DNA from: Azospirillum brasilense
GTDB taxonomy: Bacteria; Pseudomonadota; Alphaproteobacteria; Azospirillales; Azospirillaceae
DNA: 64,000 nt
Direction of reading: 5' to 3'
NCBI RefSeq assembly: GCF_022023855.1
Contig: NZ_CP059453.1
Span: 62,001 to 126,000, forward strand
The position numbers and the translations under genes are program-made. The notes beneath the pieces are model-generated. The model was not told the DNA's origin. It saw nothing but the letters and a program-made list of their open reading frames with translations, and did no database searches. How positions within the stretch are numbered: the stretch's first letter is position 1; each line of letters opens with the position of its first letter. This document shows positions 8,022 to 16,469 of this stretch, in pieces.

Positions 8022-9266
8022 ATGCCGGTCACCATCGACGACATTCACGCCGCCGCCGAACGGCTGGCCGGACGCATCAGCCGCACGCCCTTCCTGCGCT
8101 CGGAAACCCTGTCGCAGATCACCGGCGCCGAGGTCTGGGTCAAGCTGGAGAACCTCCAGTTCACCGCCTCCTTCAAGGAGCGCGGGGCGGCCAACCGGCT
8201 GCTGCACCTGACGCCGGAGGAGCGGCAGGTCGGGGTGATCGCCATGTCGGCCGGCAACCACGCCCAGGCCGTGGCCTACCACGCGAAGCGGCTGGGCATC
8301 GCGGCGACCATCGTTATGCCGCGCTTCACCCCCTTTGTGAAGGTCAAGCGCACGCGCTACCACGGCGCCACCGTCATCCTGGAGGGCGACACCCTGGCCG
8401 AGGCCGCCGCCTTCGCCCACGACCTCGCCAAGCGGGACGGGCTGGTCTTCGTCCATCCCTACGACGACGACGCGGTGATCGCCGGCCAGGGCACCGTCGT
8501 GCTGGAGATGCTGGCGGAGGTGCCGGACCTCGACGCGCTGGCCATCCCGGTGGGCGGCGGCGGGCTGGCCGCCGGGGCCGCGGTCGCCGCCCGCGCGCTG
8601 CGGCCCGGCCTGGAGGTCGTCGGGGTGGAGGTGGAGACCTACCCCGCCGCGGCGCAGCGCCTCGCCGGGCAGCCGGTCAAGGTCGGCGGCCCGACCGTGG
8701 CCGAGGGCATCGCCGTGCGCGACGTCGGCGACCGGCCCATGGACATCCTGAAGCAGAACGGCTGCGACGTGGTTCTGGTGCCCGAGGCGGTGATCGAACG
8801 CGCCATCGCCATGCTGATCGAGGTGGAGAAGACCGTGGCGGAGGGCGCCGGGGCCGCCGGTCTGGCCGCCCTGCTCTTCCACCCCGAGCGCTTCCGCGGC
8901 AAGCGGGTCGGCCTGATCGTGTCGGGGGGCAACATCGACACGCGCACGCTCGCGAACGTGCTGATGCGCGGCTTCGCCCGCGACGGGCGCCTGATCAACC
9001 TGGACATCGACGTGGCCGACCAGCCCGGCGCGCTCGCCCAGGTGGCCCGCATCGTGGCGGAGTGTGGCGGAAACATCATCGACGTGCAGCACCAGCGCCT
9101 GTTCGGCGCCTTCTCCGTCAAGTCCGCCGAGGTCGCTTTGCTGATCGAAGTTGAGGACGAGGGCCACGGCGACCGCATCACCGAAGCCCTGCGCGGCGCC
9201 GGCCTGCCCGTCCGCAAGGCGGTGGTGGCGGAAGCGGCGCAGCCGCTGTCCAGCGCGCGGCCCTGA
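8022..9266 (+). CDS. ilvA: Threonine ammonia-lyase with ACT domain
   Basis: PLP enzyme that deaminates threonine (and serine) to 2-oxobutyrate and ammonia. The 414-residue product has the PLP lysine Lys52 in TASFKERGAANRL, the glycine loop PVGGGGLAAG, and a C-terminal ACT domain (from about residue 325, LINLDIDVADQPGALAQV). The architecture matches the single-ACT threonine ammonia-lyase family. The ATG at 8022 is chosen because AGAGGAAG precedes it and the family N-terminus VTIDDIHAAAERL follows. It closes the transport/agmatinase run, 14 bases after the amidase. A degradative role fits the context; isoleucine synthesis is the alternative. Confidence 0.9.
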   Translation: MPVTIDDIHAAAERLAGRISRTPFLRSETLSQITGAEVWVKLENLQFTASFKERGAANRLLHLTPEERQVGVIAMSAGNHAQAVAYHAKRLGIAATIVMPRFTPFVKVKRTRYHGATVILEGDTLAEAAAFAHDLAKRDGLVFVHPYDDDAVIAGQGTVVLEMLAEVPDLDALAIPVGGGGLAAGAAVAARALRPGLEVVGVEVETYPAAAQRLAGQPVKVGGPTVAEGIAVRDVGDRPMDILKQNGCDVVLVPEAVIERAIAMLIEVEKTVAEGAGAAGLAALLFHPERFRGKRVGLIVSGGNIDTRTLANVLMRGFARDGRLINLDIDVADQPGALAQVARIVAECGGNIIDVQHQRLFGAFSVKSAEVALLIEVEDEGHGDRITEALRGAGLPVRKAVVAEAAQPLSSARP

Positions 9267-9296
9267 GCGAACGCCCGAAACATATCGGCGAAGTAG

Positions 9297-9417
9297 CCCT
9301 CTCCCCTCCGGGGAGAGGGTGGCCCGTAAGGGCCGGTGAGGGGGATGCGCATGGCGGAAAGTCCGGCACAAGCGCAACCCCCTCACCCTAACCCTCTCCC
9401 CTCAGGGGAGAGGGGAC
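9297..9417. repeat. REP-like palindrome pair
   Basis: Two inverted copies of the same repeat seen at 3227-3358: about 9297-9344 (CCCTCTCCCC / GGGGAGAGGG hairpin plus a GGCCC..GGGCC stem) and about 9379-9417 (CCCCCTCACCCTAACCCTCT, then a hairpin). They occupy the 295-base gap between the threonine ammonia-lyase and permease genes and probably act as an mRNA end or stabiliser. Confidence 0.75.
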
Positions 9418-9561
9418 ATACCTGCCCACAGAATGCGCAGCTTGGCCACGTGCCGCCGCCTTTCGCGGCACATTCGGGTGGGGCGCTCCCTGATCCCCGC
9501 CCCACCGGTTGTGGCACGGGCCATGCACTTCGCACCTGTTCATTCGCGGAGGTCATGGATC

Positions 9562-10923
9562 ATGTCATCGGTGGAGTCATCACAGCCAACCCATCCGGTT
9601 GACGAGAAGCTTCCGTTGCTGCGCCTGCTGGCGCTGGGGATGCAACATGTGATGGTGATGTACGCGGGGGCCATCGCCGTGCCGCTCATCATCGGCGGCG
9701 CGCTGAAGCTGCCCAAGGACCAGATCGCGCTGCTCATCAATGCCGACCTGTTCGCCTGCGGCATCGTCACGCTGATCCAGACGCTCGGCTTCTGGAAATT
9801 CGGCATCCGCCTGCCGGTGATGATGGGCGTCACCTTCGCCGCGGTCGGCCCGATGGTCGCCATGGCGGGGAACCCGTCGCTGGGGTTGCTGGGCATCTAC
9901 GGCGCGGTGATTGGGGCCGGCGTCTTCGCCACGCTGGCCGCCCCGCTGGTCGGCCGCCTGCTGCCGCTGTTCCCGCCGGTGGTGACGGGGACCGTGATCG
10001 CCATCATCGGCATTTCGCTGATGCGGGTGGGCATCACCTGGGCGGGCGGCGGGGCCGGAAACCCGAATTTCGGCGATCCACTCTATCTCGGCATCGCGCT
10101 GTTCGTGCTGGCGGTGATCCTGCTGGTGACCAAATACGCCAAGGGCTTCTGGGGCAACATCTCGGTCCTTCTGGGCATCGTCGCGGGCTTCGCCCTGACC
10201 ATGGTGCTGGGGCTGGTCAGCTTCGACGGGGTGGGGCAGGCCAAGTGGGTGGACGTGATCCGCCCGTTCCAGTTCGGCATGCCGGTGTTCGAGTTCTGGT
10301 CGATCCTGACCATGTCGCTGGTGATGATCGTCGTGATGATCGAATCCACCGGCATGTTCCTGGCGGTCGGCGAGATGGTCGGCCGCCCGGTGACGCCGGA
10401 GCAGCTGACCCGCGGCCTGCGCACGGATGGGCTGGGCACGCTGATCGGCGGCGTCCTCAACACCTTCCCCTACACCTCCTTCTCGCAGAATGTCGGGCTG
10501 GTCGGGATCACCGGGGTGCGCAGCCGCTGGGTCTGCGTGGCCGGCGGCGTCATCCTGGTCGCCTTCGGCCTGTTCCCGAAGCTGGCGCACGTCGTCGCCT
10601 CCGTCCCCACCTATGTGCTGGGCGGGGCCGGTCTGGTGATGTTCGGCATGGTCGCGGCGACCGGCATCAAGATCCTGGCGAAGGTCGACTACACGACCAA
10701 CCGCGGCAACATCTACGTCGTCGCCATCAGCATCAGCCTAGGCATGGTGCCGCTGGTCGCCGACAAGATCTTCCAGAAGATGCCGCCCTTCCTGTCGCCG
10801 CTCCTGCACAGCGGCATCCTTCTCGGCACCATCGCCGCGGTCCTGCTCAACCTGTTCTTCAACGGGTTGGGCAAGGCCAGCAGCGAGGAGTTCGTCGCCG
10901 CCGCCAAAACCGCGGAGGCGTGA
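9562..10923 (+). CDS. Nucleobase:cation symporter-2 family purine permease
   Basis: 453-residue inner-membrane symporter of the NCS2/NAT family (xanthine, urate or uracil permeases), with about 12-14 hydrophobic segments. The signature region is QNVGLVGITGVRSR, and the N-terminal LLALGMQHVMVMYAGAIAVP is typical of xanthine/uric acid members. The ATG at 9562 has GCGGAGGTC upstream. Upstream in-frame starts would encode non-membrane, repeat-derived sequence. The exact purine is unknown. It is followed by a strong hairpin. Confidence 0.9.
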   Translation: MSSVESSQPTHPVDEKLPLLRLLALGMQHVMVMYAGAIAVPLIIGGALKLPKDQIALLINADLFACGIVTLIQTLGFWKFGIRLPVMMGVTFAAVGPMVAMAGNPSLGLLGIYGAVIGAGVFATLAAPLVGRLLPLFPPVVTGTVIAIIGISLMRVGITWAGGGAGNPNFGDPLYLGIALFVLAVILLVTKYAKGFWGNISVLLGIVAGFALTMVLGLVSFDGVGQAKWVDVIRPFQFGMPVFEFWSILTMSLVMIVVMIESTGMFLAVGEMVGRPVTPEQLTRGLRTDGLGTLIGGVLNTFPYTSFSQNVGLVGITGVRSRWVCVAGGVILVAFGLFPKLAHVVASVPTYVLGGAGLVMFGMVAATGIKILAKVDYTTNRGNIYVVAISISLGMVPLVADKIFQKMPPFLSPLLHSGILLGTIAAVLLNLFFNGLGKASSEEFVAAAKTAEA

Positions 10924-10949
10924 GGGCGACGTCCGGTTGGGAACGGGGG

Positions 10950-10982
10950 CCGGTCGGGATCGGGGGGATTGATCCCGACCGG
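10950..10982. terminator. Hairpin between convergent genes
   Basis: A perfect 12-bp stem (CCGGTCGGGATC / GATCCCGACCGG, 9-base loop) lies between the convergent permease and acylphosphatase genes. There is no U tract on either side, so it may be a processed or Rho-assisted end rather than a classic intrinsic terminator. Confidence 0.55.
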
Positions 10983-10985
10983 ACG

Positions 10986-11279
10986 TCACTGCGTCGGGCG
11001 TTGCTCGAAGAGGCCCGGACCGGGATCGCGGGCCGGCTCCACGGCGATGTCGTTGACCACGGCGGCGGAGGGGCCGCGGCGGCAGGCCTCCAGCATCCGA
11101 TCCACGGCGTCCGCGGGGCCGGCGAACAGCGCCTCCACCGTCCCGTCGCCGCGGTTGCGCACCCAGCCGGCCAGCCCCAGCCGGCTCGCCGTGTCCACCG
11201 TCCAGCCGCGGTACCAGACGCCCTGCACCTTGCCATGAACGCGGGCCAGCACGGCCTTGCGGTTTTCCTCATCCGCCAT
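10986..11279 (-). CDS. acyP: Acylphosphatase
   Basis: 97-residue acylphosphatase that hydrolyses carboxyl-phosphate bonds. The family core is clear: VHGKVQGVWYRGWTVDTA with the catalytic Arg in YRG, then GLAGWVRNRGDGTVEALFAG with the catalytic Asn in RNRGDG. The ATG at 11279 is preferred because a longer in-frame start at 11390 would add 37 residues unlike the family. Confidence 0.9.
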   Translation of the reverse strand: MADEENRKAVLARVHGKVQGVWYRGWTVDTASRLGLAGWVRNRGDGTVEALFAGPADAVDRMLEACRRGPSAAVVNDIAVEPARDPGPGLFEQRPTQ

Positions 11280-11523
11280 TCTTATCCCCGGTATCGTTTC
11301 CGTACGGTCAGGACAATAGGACAAGAGCCGGTTCCGGAAAACCCGGCGCGCCCCGGCGCCTTCCCCTCCCCCAATGAACAGTGCCGCCAACCATTCGTCG
11401 GCGTATCATCCGTGCATGGCGGGGCGCGGGATCTCCTGTGACCGCCGGGCCGCGACAGCGAAGGCCGCGACCGGGCACGGGCGGGCTCGCACCCCCTGAA
11501 CGAACGGTTCGGGAGGAACGGAC

Positions 11524-12387
11524 ATGACCATCCGAAACCCTGCGGAGTGGGGAGCGGCCCATTTCAAATCCTGGTCCCACGGTCTGGCCGAAGCGGGCCA
11601 CGCCATCGCTCCGTCGGCGCGGGAACGGGCGGCGCTGGAGCCGACCGTGCGGCGCATCCGCAGCGACGACCTGCGCGACGCGCTGAGGAAAGGGCTCCAT
11701 GACTTCATGGCCTGCCGGACCGATGTCCTCTTCATCGCCCTGATCTACCCGCTCGTCGGGCTGCTGCTGGCGGAACTGCTGCTCCACGGGAACGCGCTGC
11801 ACCTGCTGTTTCCTCTGGCCTCCGGCTTCGTGCTGATCGGCCCCTTCGCCGCGGTCGGCCTCTATGAGATGAGCCGCCGGCGCGAGCGGGGCGACCGCGT
11901 GTCCTGGGCCGACGCCTTCGCGGTGGCGCGCTCCCCGGCCTTCGGGGCGATCCTGGCGATGGGGGCGATCCTGACGGCGGTGTTCCTGCTGTGGCTGGTG
12001 GCGGCGCAGCTCATCTACATGGCGACCCTCGCCCCGCTGGCACCGGAGGGCTGGAGCGCCTTCACCCAGGCCCTGTTCACCACCCGCGCCGGCTGGGCGA
12101 TGATCGTGCTGGGGATCGGGGTCGGCTTCCTGTTCGCCGTTCTGGCGCTGGCGATCAGCGTGGTCAGCTTCCCGCTCCTCATGGACCGCCGGGTCGGCGT
12201 GGCGACGGCCATCCGCACCTCCGTCCGCGCCACCCTGAGGAATCCCGAGCCCATGGCGCTCTGGGGAATGATCGTGGCCGGCGGTCTGCTGCTCGGTTCG
12301 CTGCCGGCCTTTGTCGGGCTGGTGATCGTCATGCCGGTGCTCGGCCACGCCACATGGCACCTCTACCGGCGCCTGATCCCGGAATGA
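11524..12387 (+). CDS. DUF2189 domain membrane protein
   Basis: 287-residue integral membrane protein of the DUF2189 family. A soluble N-terminus of about 50 residues ends in VRRIRSDDLRDALRKGLHDF, followed by about six hydrophobic segments (first ones near 70-90 and 95-120), and ending HATWHLYRRLIPE. A GGGAGGAAC ribosome site precedes the ATG. The family is widespread in alphaproteobacteria and has no established function. It converges on the oxidase operon with a 10-base gap; no functional link is shown by sequence. Confidence 0.85.
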   Translation: MTIRNPAEWGAAHFKSWSHGLAEAGHAIAPSARERAALEPTVRRIRSDDLRDALRKGLHDFMACRTDVLFIALIYPLVGLLLAELLLHGNALHLLFPLASGFVLIGPFAAVGLYEMSRRRERGDRVSWADAFAVARSPAFGAILAMGAILTAVFLLWLVAAQLIYMATLAPLAPEGWSAFTQALFTTRAGWAMIVLGIGVGFLFAVLALAISVVSFPLLMDRRVGVATAIRTSVRATLRNPEPMALWGMIVAGGLLLGSLPAFVGLVIVMPVLGHATWHLYRRLIPE

Positions 12388-12397
12388 GGCGGTTGGG

Positions 12398-12757
12398 CTA
12401 ACCGCAGGCCGGCACCTGCAGGGCAGGAAGCCCGTTCCACAGGATGGCGACCAGCGCCCCCGCGGCGGCAAGCCCGGTGAACAGACGGATGAAGCGGCGC
12501 GGGTCCTCGCTGGTCCGCCGGCCCGGAGCGGCGCCCCACAGCGCCGCCGCCAGCACGCCCGCAGCCAGCAGCAGGGCGACCGCCGTGGCGCCGAGGATCA
12601 GCACCACCGCGACGGGGTGGCCGTACAGTTCCACCCCGTCCCATGCGCGGGCGCAGATCAGGCCGTTGATGCCGTAGATCGCCGCGAAATGGGCCGCCCA
12701 GATCAGGAAGGCCGACATCATTCCGGTGAAGGTCGCGGTGAACGCCGTCTTCTCCAT
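12398..12757 (-). CDS. Small membrane protein at end of oxidase operon
   Basis: 119-residue protein with about three hydrophobic segments (residues 8-35, 48-72, 90-110). I do not recognise a named family. It begins nine bases after the oxidase subunit III stop and runs in the same direction, so it is probably the last gene of the caa3 operon and may be an accessory or small subunit of the oxidase. That role is inferred from position only. Confidence 0.7.
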   Translation of the reverse strand: MEKTAFTATFTGMMSAFLIWAAHFAAIYGINGLICARAWDGVELYGHPVAVVLILGATAVALLLAAGVLAAALWGAAPGRRTSEDPRRFIRLFTGLAAAGALVAILWNGLPALQVPACG

Positions 12758-12766
12758 GCCCCAACC

Positions 12767-13579
12767 TCACACGGCCAGACGCGGGAACAGATGCACCAGC
12801 AGGAGCGACACCACGCCCTGCCCGCAGGTGTAGAGCCACACCAGCATCACATTGTCGAAGGTGACCCGGCGCTGCGCGTGCAGCCGCCCGGCAAAGGAGC
12901 GCGCCAGCGTGAATCCGGTCATCAGGACCAGGATCACGACGTGGAAGACCTGCCAGGAGGCCAGCATGTAGACGATGGCGCCGTAGGCGCTCTCCGACGC
13001 CACGAGGCCGCTGCCGATGTGGTTGTAGGGCTCGGCCACCGCGGCGCCCAGCATCAGCAGGAGACCAACAAGCAGGGCGCCCCGCATCGTCCAGGAGCGG
13101 TTATGGGCCACGGCGCGGCTCGCCAGCAGCATCGCTCCCGCCGCCACGACCCAGAGCCCCGCCTCGCCGAACAGCCACCCCAGCCCCGGCAGGGCGTCGG
13201 TGCCCACCGGCCAGACATCCGGGCTGACCGTCCACAGGAAGACGTAGGTGAAGCACAGGCAGGCGAAGGCAGTCCCGTCCACCAGCAGCAGGACCGCCGT
13301 CCCCCACCAGGAATGGTTCTCCGATCCCTGGAGATAGACTGGCACCCGCCAGCCGCCGCCGACGTCCTGCGGTGGATGGTCGGCCCCCTTGTCGAGGCTC
13401 CACACCCACGAGAAGACCGAGGCGATGGCCAACACCCCCGGCACCAGCGACACCCAGTAGAGCTGCACCGCCAGACAGATGAAATGGGCGGCGGTGAATA
13501 GCCCGGCCAGGAAATGGCTCCAGTGCGGTCCAGGCATCGGCATCAGATACTGCGGCCGGGCCTCGATCGGGCTGGTCAC
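12767..13579 (-). CDS. ctaE: Cytochrome c oxidase subunit III part of a frameshifted I/III fusion
   Basis: Subunit III-type domain of 270 residues if started at the GTG at 13579 (VTSPIEARPQYLMPM). It has about seven hydrophobic segments and motifs such as SWQVFHVVIL and FDNVMLVWLYTCGQG. No ribosome site precedes the GTG. The upstream DNA, in two shifted frames, still encodes a conserved linker (GTLEWIPNDDYATRS, then GAHYLPGAPTRRRE) that leads straight out of subunit I. Removing one C in the ACCCAT run near 13580-13586 gives RRRETIVTSPIEARP, restoring continuity. So this is best read as the C-terminal part of a CtaD I/III fusion of about 843 residues, broken in this sequence. Whether the breaks are real or assembly errors is not decidable here. 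Confidence 0.75.
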   Translation of the reverse strand: MTSPIEARPQYLMPMPGPHWSHFLAGLFTAAHFICLAVQLYWVSLVPGVLAIASVFSWVWSLDKGADHPPQDVGGGWRVPVYLQGSENHSWWGTAVLLLVDGTAFACLCFTYVFLWTVSPDVWPVGTDALPGLGWLFGEAGLWVVAAGAMLLASRAVAHNRSWTMRGALLVGLLLMLGAAVAEPYNHIGSGLVASESAYGAIVYMLASWQVFHVVILVLMTGFTLARSFAGRLHAQRRVTFDNVMLVWLYTCGQGVVSLLLVHLFPRLAV

Positions 13580-13638
13580 AATGGGTCTCGCGCCGGCGCG
13601 TCGGGGCGCCGGGCAGGTAATGGGCGCCCTCCTGCACC

Positions 13639-15300
13639 TCACGCGACAGGTTCGGGTTGTCCCACAGCGGGTAGAGCGAGCGGACGTGCGGGATGCTGCG
13701 CGTCGCGTAGTCGTCGTTCGGAATCCACTCCAGCGTCCCCGCCTTCCACGGATTCTCCGGCGCCGGGCGTCCCCCGGCCGAAGGCGTCGCGCGCCATGTC
13801 GATCAGCACCAGCAGGACGCCGAAGGCCATCACGAAGGCCCCGACGGTCGAGACCATGTTCAGGACGTTCCACCCCAGATCCCCCGGATAAGTGTAGACG
13901 CGCCGCGGCATGCCCATCAGGCCGCTGACATGCATGGGGAAGAAGGCGACGTTGAAACCGATGAACATCATCCAGAAGGCCCAGCGCCCCAGCCGCTCCG
14001 ACAGCATCGTGCCCTTCAGCGTCGGCCACCAGTGATACAGCCCGGCGAAGACCGGGAAGACCATGCCGCCGATCAGCACGTAATGCAGATGCGCCACCAC
14101 GAAGTAGCTGTCATGGGCCTGCCAGTCGAAGGGGATGACCGCCACCATCACGCCGGTCAGGCCGCCGGCCACGAAGATGAACAGGAAGCCCAGCAGAAAC
14201 CACGTCGCCACCGTCCATTGCAGCCGCCCCTTGCCCAGCGTGGCGATCCAGGCGAAGACCTGGATTCCGGCGGGCACCGAAACGGCCATGCTGGCGGCGG
14301 AGAAGAAGCTGAGGCTCAGCGGCGGGATGCCTGTGGCGAACATGTGGTGCACCCACAGGCCGAAGCTGAAGAAGCCGGTGCCGACCAGCGCCACCACCAC
14401 CCAGTCGTGACCGACCAGCGGCCTTTGCGCCAGCGTCGGCACCATCATCGACACCAGCCCCGCCGCCGGCAGGAAGATGATGTAGACCTCCGGATGGCCG
14501 AAGAACCAGAACAGGTGCTGCCAGAGCAGCGGGTCGCCGCCCCGCTCCGCGATGAAGAAGGGCCAGTCGAAGGCGCGCTCGATCTCCAGCAGCGCGGTCG
14601 CGATGATCACCGCCGGAAAGGCGAAGACGATCATCCCGGCCATGACCAGCATCGACCAGCAATAGACCGGGATCTTGTCCAGCGTCATGCCGGGCGGACG
14701 GGTGCGCAGGATGCCGACGATGATCTCGATGGCCCCGGCGATGGCCGAAATCTCGATAAAGCCGATCCCGAGCAGCCAGAAATCGGCGTTGATGCCGGGT
14801 GAGAACTTCATGCTGGTCAGCGGCGGGTACATGAACCAGCCGCCGTCCGGCGCCACCTCGAAGATCAGCGAGCAGAAGAAGGCCAGCCCGCCGAACAGAT
14901 AGGCCCAGAAGGCGAAGGCCGACAGCCGCGGAAAGGGCAGATCGCGCGCCGCCAGCATGGAGGGCAGCAGGAAGACACCGATGGCCTCGACGATGGGCAC
15001 GGCGAACAGGAACATCATGCCCGTGCCGTGCACGGTGAAGAACTGGTTGTAGAGGCTGTGCCCCAGCACGTCGTTTTCCGGCACGGCGAGCTGCGTCCGC
15101 ATGACCAGCGCCAGCGTGCCCGAGATGACGAAGAACAGCAGCGCCGTGCCGATGTACAGCACCCCGATGATGTTGTTGTTCACCTCCTTCAGCAGGCCGA
15201 GGCCGGAGGTCGGTTTCCAGGCGCGCTTCAGCGCCTCCAGTTCCTCCTTCGGACGCGGCAGGCGGTTGGGCAGGGCGGCATCGTCGAGCGGCGGGGTCAT
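13639..15300 (-). CDS. ctaD: Cytochrome c oxidase subunit I (caa3-type), frameshifted at the 3' end
   Basis: Catalytic heme-copper subunit. Twelve-helix core with the expected ligand regions: FFTVHGTGMMFLFAVP (heme a His), WFFGHPEVYIIFLP (CuB His and the His-Tyr pair), HHMF (CuB His pair) and VVAHLHYVLIGG (heme a3 and a His). The start ATG at 15300 overlaps the stop of subunit II (ATGA). Reading in frame, the protein ends in 46 residues of non-family sequence after MARDAFGRG. Deleting one G from the five-G run near 13774-13778 instead gives FGRGRPAPENPWKAGTLEW and continues into the linker and subunit III. The gene was therefore almost certainly one I/III fusion covering 12767-15300. Confidence 0.85.
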   Translation of the reverse strand: MTPPLDDAALPNRLPRPKEELEALKRAWKPTSGLGLLKEVNNNIIGVLYIGTALLFFVISGTLALVMRTQLAVPENDVLGHSLYNQFFTVHGTGMMFLFAVPIVEAIGVFLLPSMLAARDLPFPRLSAFAFWAYLFGGLAFFCSLIFEVAPDGGWFMYPPLTSMKFSPGINADFWLLGIGFIEISAIAGAIEIIVGILRTRPPGMTLDKIPVYCWSMLVMAGMIVFAFPAVIIATALLEIERAFDWPFFIAERGGDPLLWQHLFWFFGHPEVYIIFLPAAGLVSMMVPTLAQRPLVGHDWVVVALVGTGFFSFGLWVHHMFATGIPPLSLSFFSAASMAVSVPAGIQVFAWIATLGKGRLQWTVATWFLLGFLFIFVAGGLTGVMVAVIPFDWQAHDSYFVVAHLHYVLIGGMVFPVFAGLYHWWPTLKGTMLSERLGRWAFWMMFIGFNVAFFPMHVSGLMGMPRRVYTYPGDLGWNVLNMVSTVGAFVMAFGVLLVLIDMARDAFGRGTPGAGESVEGGDAGVDSERRLRDAQHPARPLALPAVGQPEPVA

Positions 15301-16319
15301 TTCAGGCTCTCCAGCCACACGGCGATGGCGTGCAGATCGTCGCCGCCCAGGATCGGGAAGGACGGCATGCGGTTCTCCGGCTTGATGTGCTGCGCCCCGG
15401 CGATCCAGCCGGCCAGAGCCTCCGGCGTGTTGGGCAGCGTCCCGGCGGCCAGCGCGCCGCGCCCGCCGACATGGGTCAGGTCCGGCCCGGCCGCCCCGTT
15501 GGCCGGCGTCCCGCGCACCGTGTGGCAGGACCCGCAGCCGGAGTGCAGGAAGGCGTCGCGCCCGGCAGCCTGCTGCGGCCCGTCGGGCTCCGCGGCGGGG
15601 CGGCGCTCGGAGGCCAGCCACTCATCGAAACGGTCGGGCGGCTCCACCACCACGTCGAAGGCCATCAGCGCGTGCTGGGCGCCGCAATATTCAGCGCATT
15701 GACCGCGGTAGGTGCCGGGCTGCTCCCCGACCAGGATCAGCCGGTTCTCGTGGCCGGGGATCATGTCCATCTTGCCACCCAGGCTGGGCACCCAGAAGCT
15801 GTGGATGACATCCGCCGCGGTCACCACCACCTCCACCGGCCGCCCGGCCGGGATGACGAGGCGGTTGGCGGTGCGCAGCACCTCACCCCCCTCCCCGGCG
15901 CCGGGATAGCGGATCTCCCACCACCACATGTAGCCGGTGACCTCGATGCGCAGCGGCTCCACACCGCCGGTGTCCGACAACTGCCGGGCCACGGCGAACT
16001 CGTAGACCTGAAGCGCCGTCAGAGTGACGATGGGAAAGACGATGCCGCCGCCGATGATCCAGGCGCGGCTTCCGGGGAAACGTTCCGGCCGGGCGATGAC
16101 GGCGTAACCCGCCAGCGCCATGACGAAAAGGAAGATGACCCCACCCCCGGCGACCAGGATCAGCGTCAGGTCGAGGATCGCCTCGGCGTTGCGTCCGGCG
16201 GGGTGGAGCGCGGATTGCGGACCCCGCTCGCAGGCCGCCAGGAGCCCCATTCCGCCGGCCAGGGCCGCTCCCCGCCAACTCCGTCTGCGTCCCTCGCTGC
16301 GGCCAGACCTGCGGTCCAT
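15297..16319 (-). CDS. ctaC: Cytochrome c oxidase subunit II with fused cytochrome c (caa3-type)
   Basis: 340-residue subunit II. An N-terminal signal or anchor with a possible lipobox (LLAACE) is followed by two transmembrane helices (about 45-70 and 85-105), a cupredoxin domain with the CuA motif CAEYCGAQHALM, and a C-terminal cytochrome c domain with CGSCH and a distal Met in NRMPSFP. The fused heme domain defines the caa3/cytochrome-c-oxidising type. It is the first gene of the operon, and its stop overlaps subunit I. It is divergent from the three-heme cytochrome gene with a 150-base gap. Confidence 0.93.
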   Translation of the reverse strand: MDRRSGRSEGRRRSWRGAALAGGMGLLAACERGPQSALHPAGRNAEAILDLTLILVAGGGVIFLFVMALAGYAVIARPERFPGSRAWIIGGGIVFPIVTLTALQVYEFAVARQLSDTGGVEPLRIEVTGYMWWWEIRYPGAGEGGEVLRTANRLVIPAGRPVEVVVTAADVIHSFWVPSLGGKMDMIPGHENRLILVGEQPGTYRGQCAEYCGAQHALMAFDVVVEPPDRFDEWLASERRPAAEPDGPQQAAGRDAFLHSGCGSCHTVRGTPANGAAGPDLTHVGGRGALAAGTLPNTPEALAGWIAGAQHIKPENRMPSFPILGGDDLHAIAVWLESLK

Positions 16320-16469
16320 GCACCCCCCTCGCGGCGTTGGCCCGCGGCGGCGGGCATCGTCGTTGCACGGCTAAACTCACGGCAAGGCCGCAGGTTCCGC
16401 CGGAACTTCGGTCATCGGGGGAGCATTCATTCGGGGACGAACACTCACAACCGCCGGAGCGTCCCATCC

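Noticed and set aside
12767..14029. A single 420-codon subunit III gene starting at 14029
   Set aside because: Its first 150 codons are non-family sequence read out of frame within subunit I; the real domain begins near 13579.
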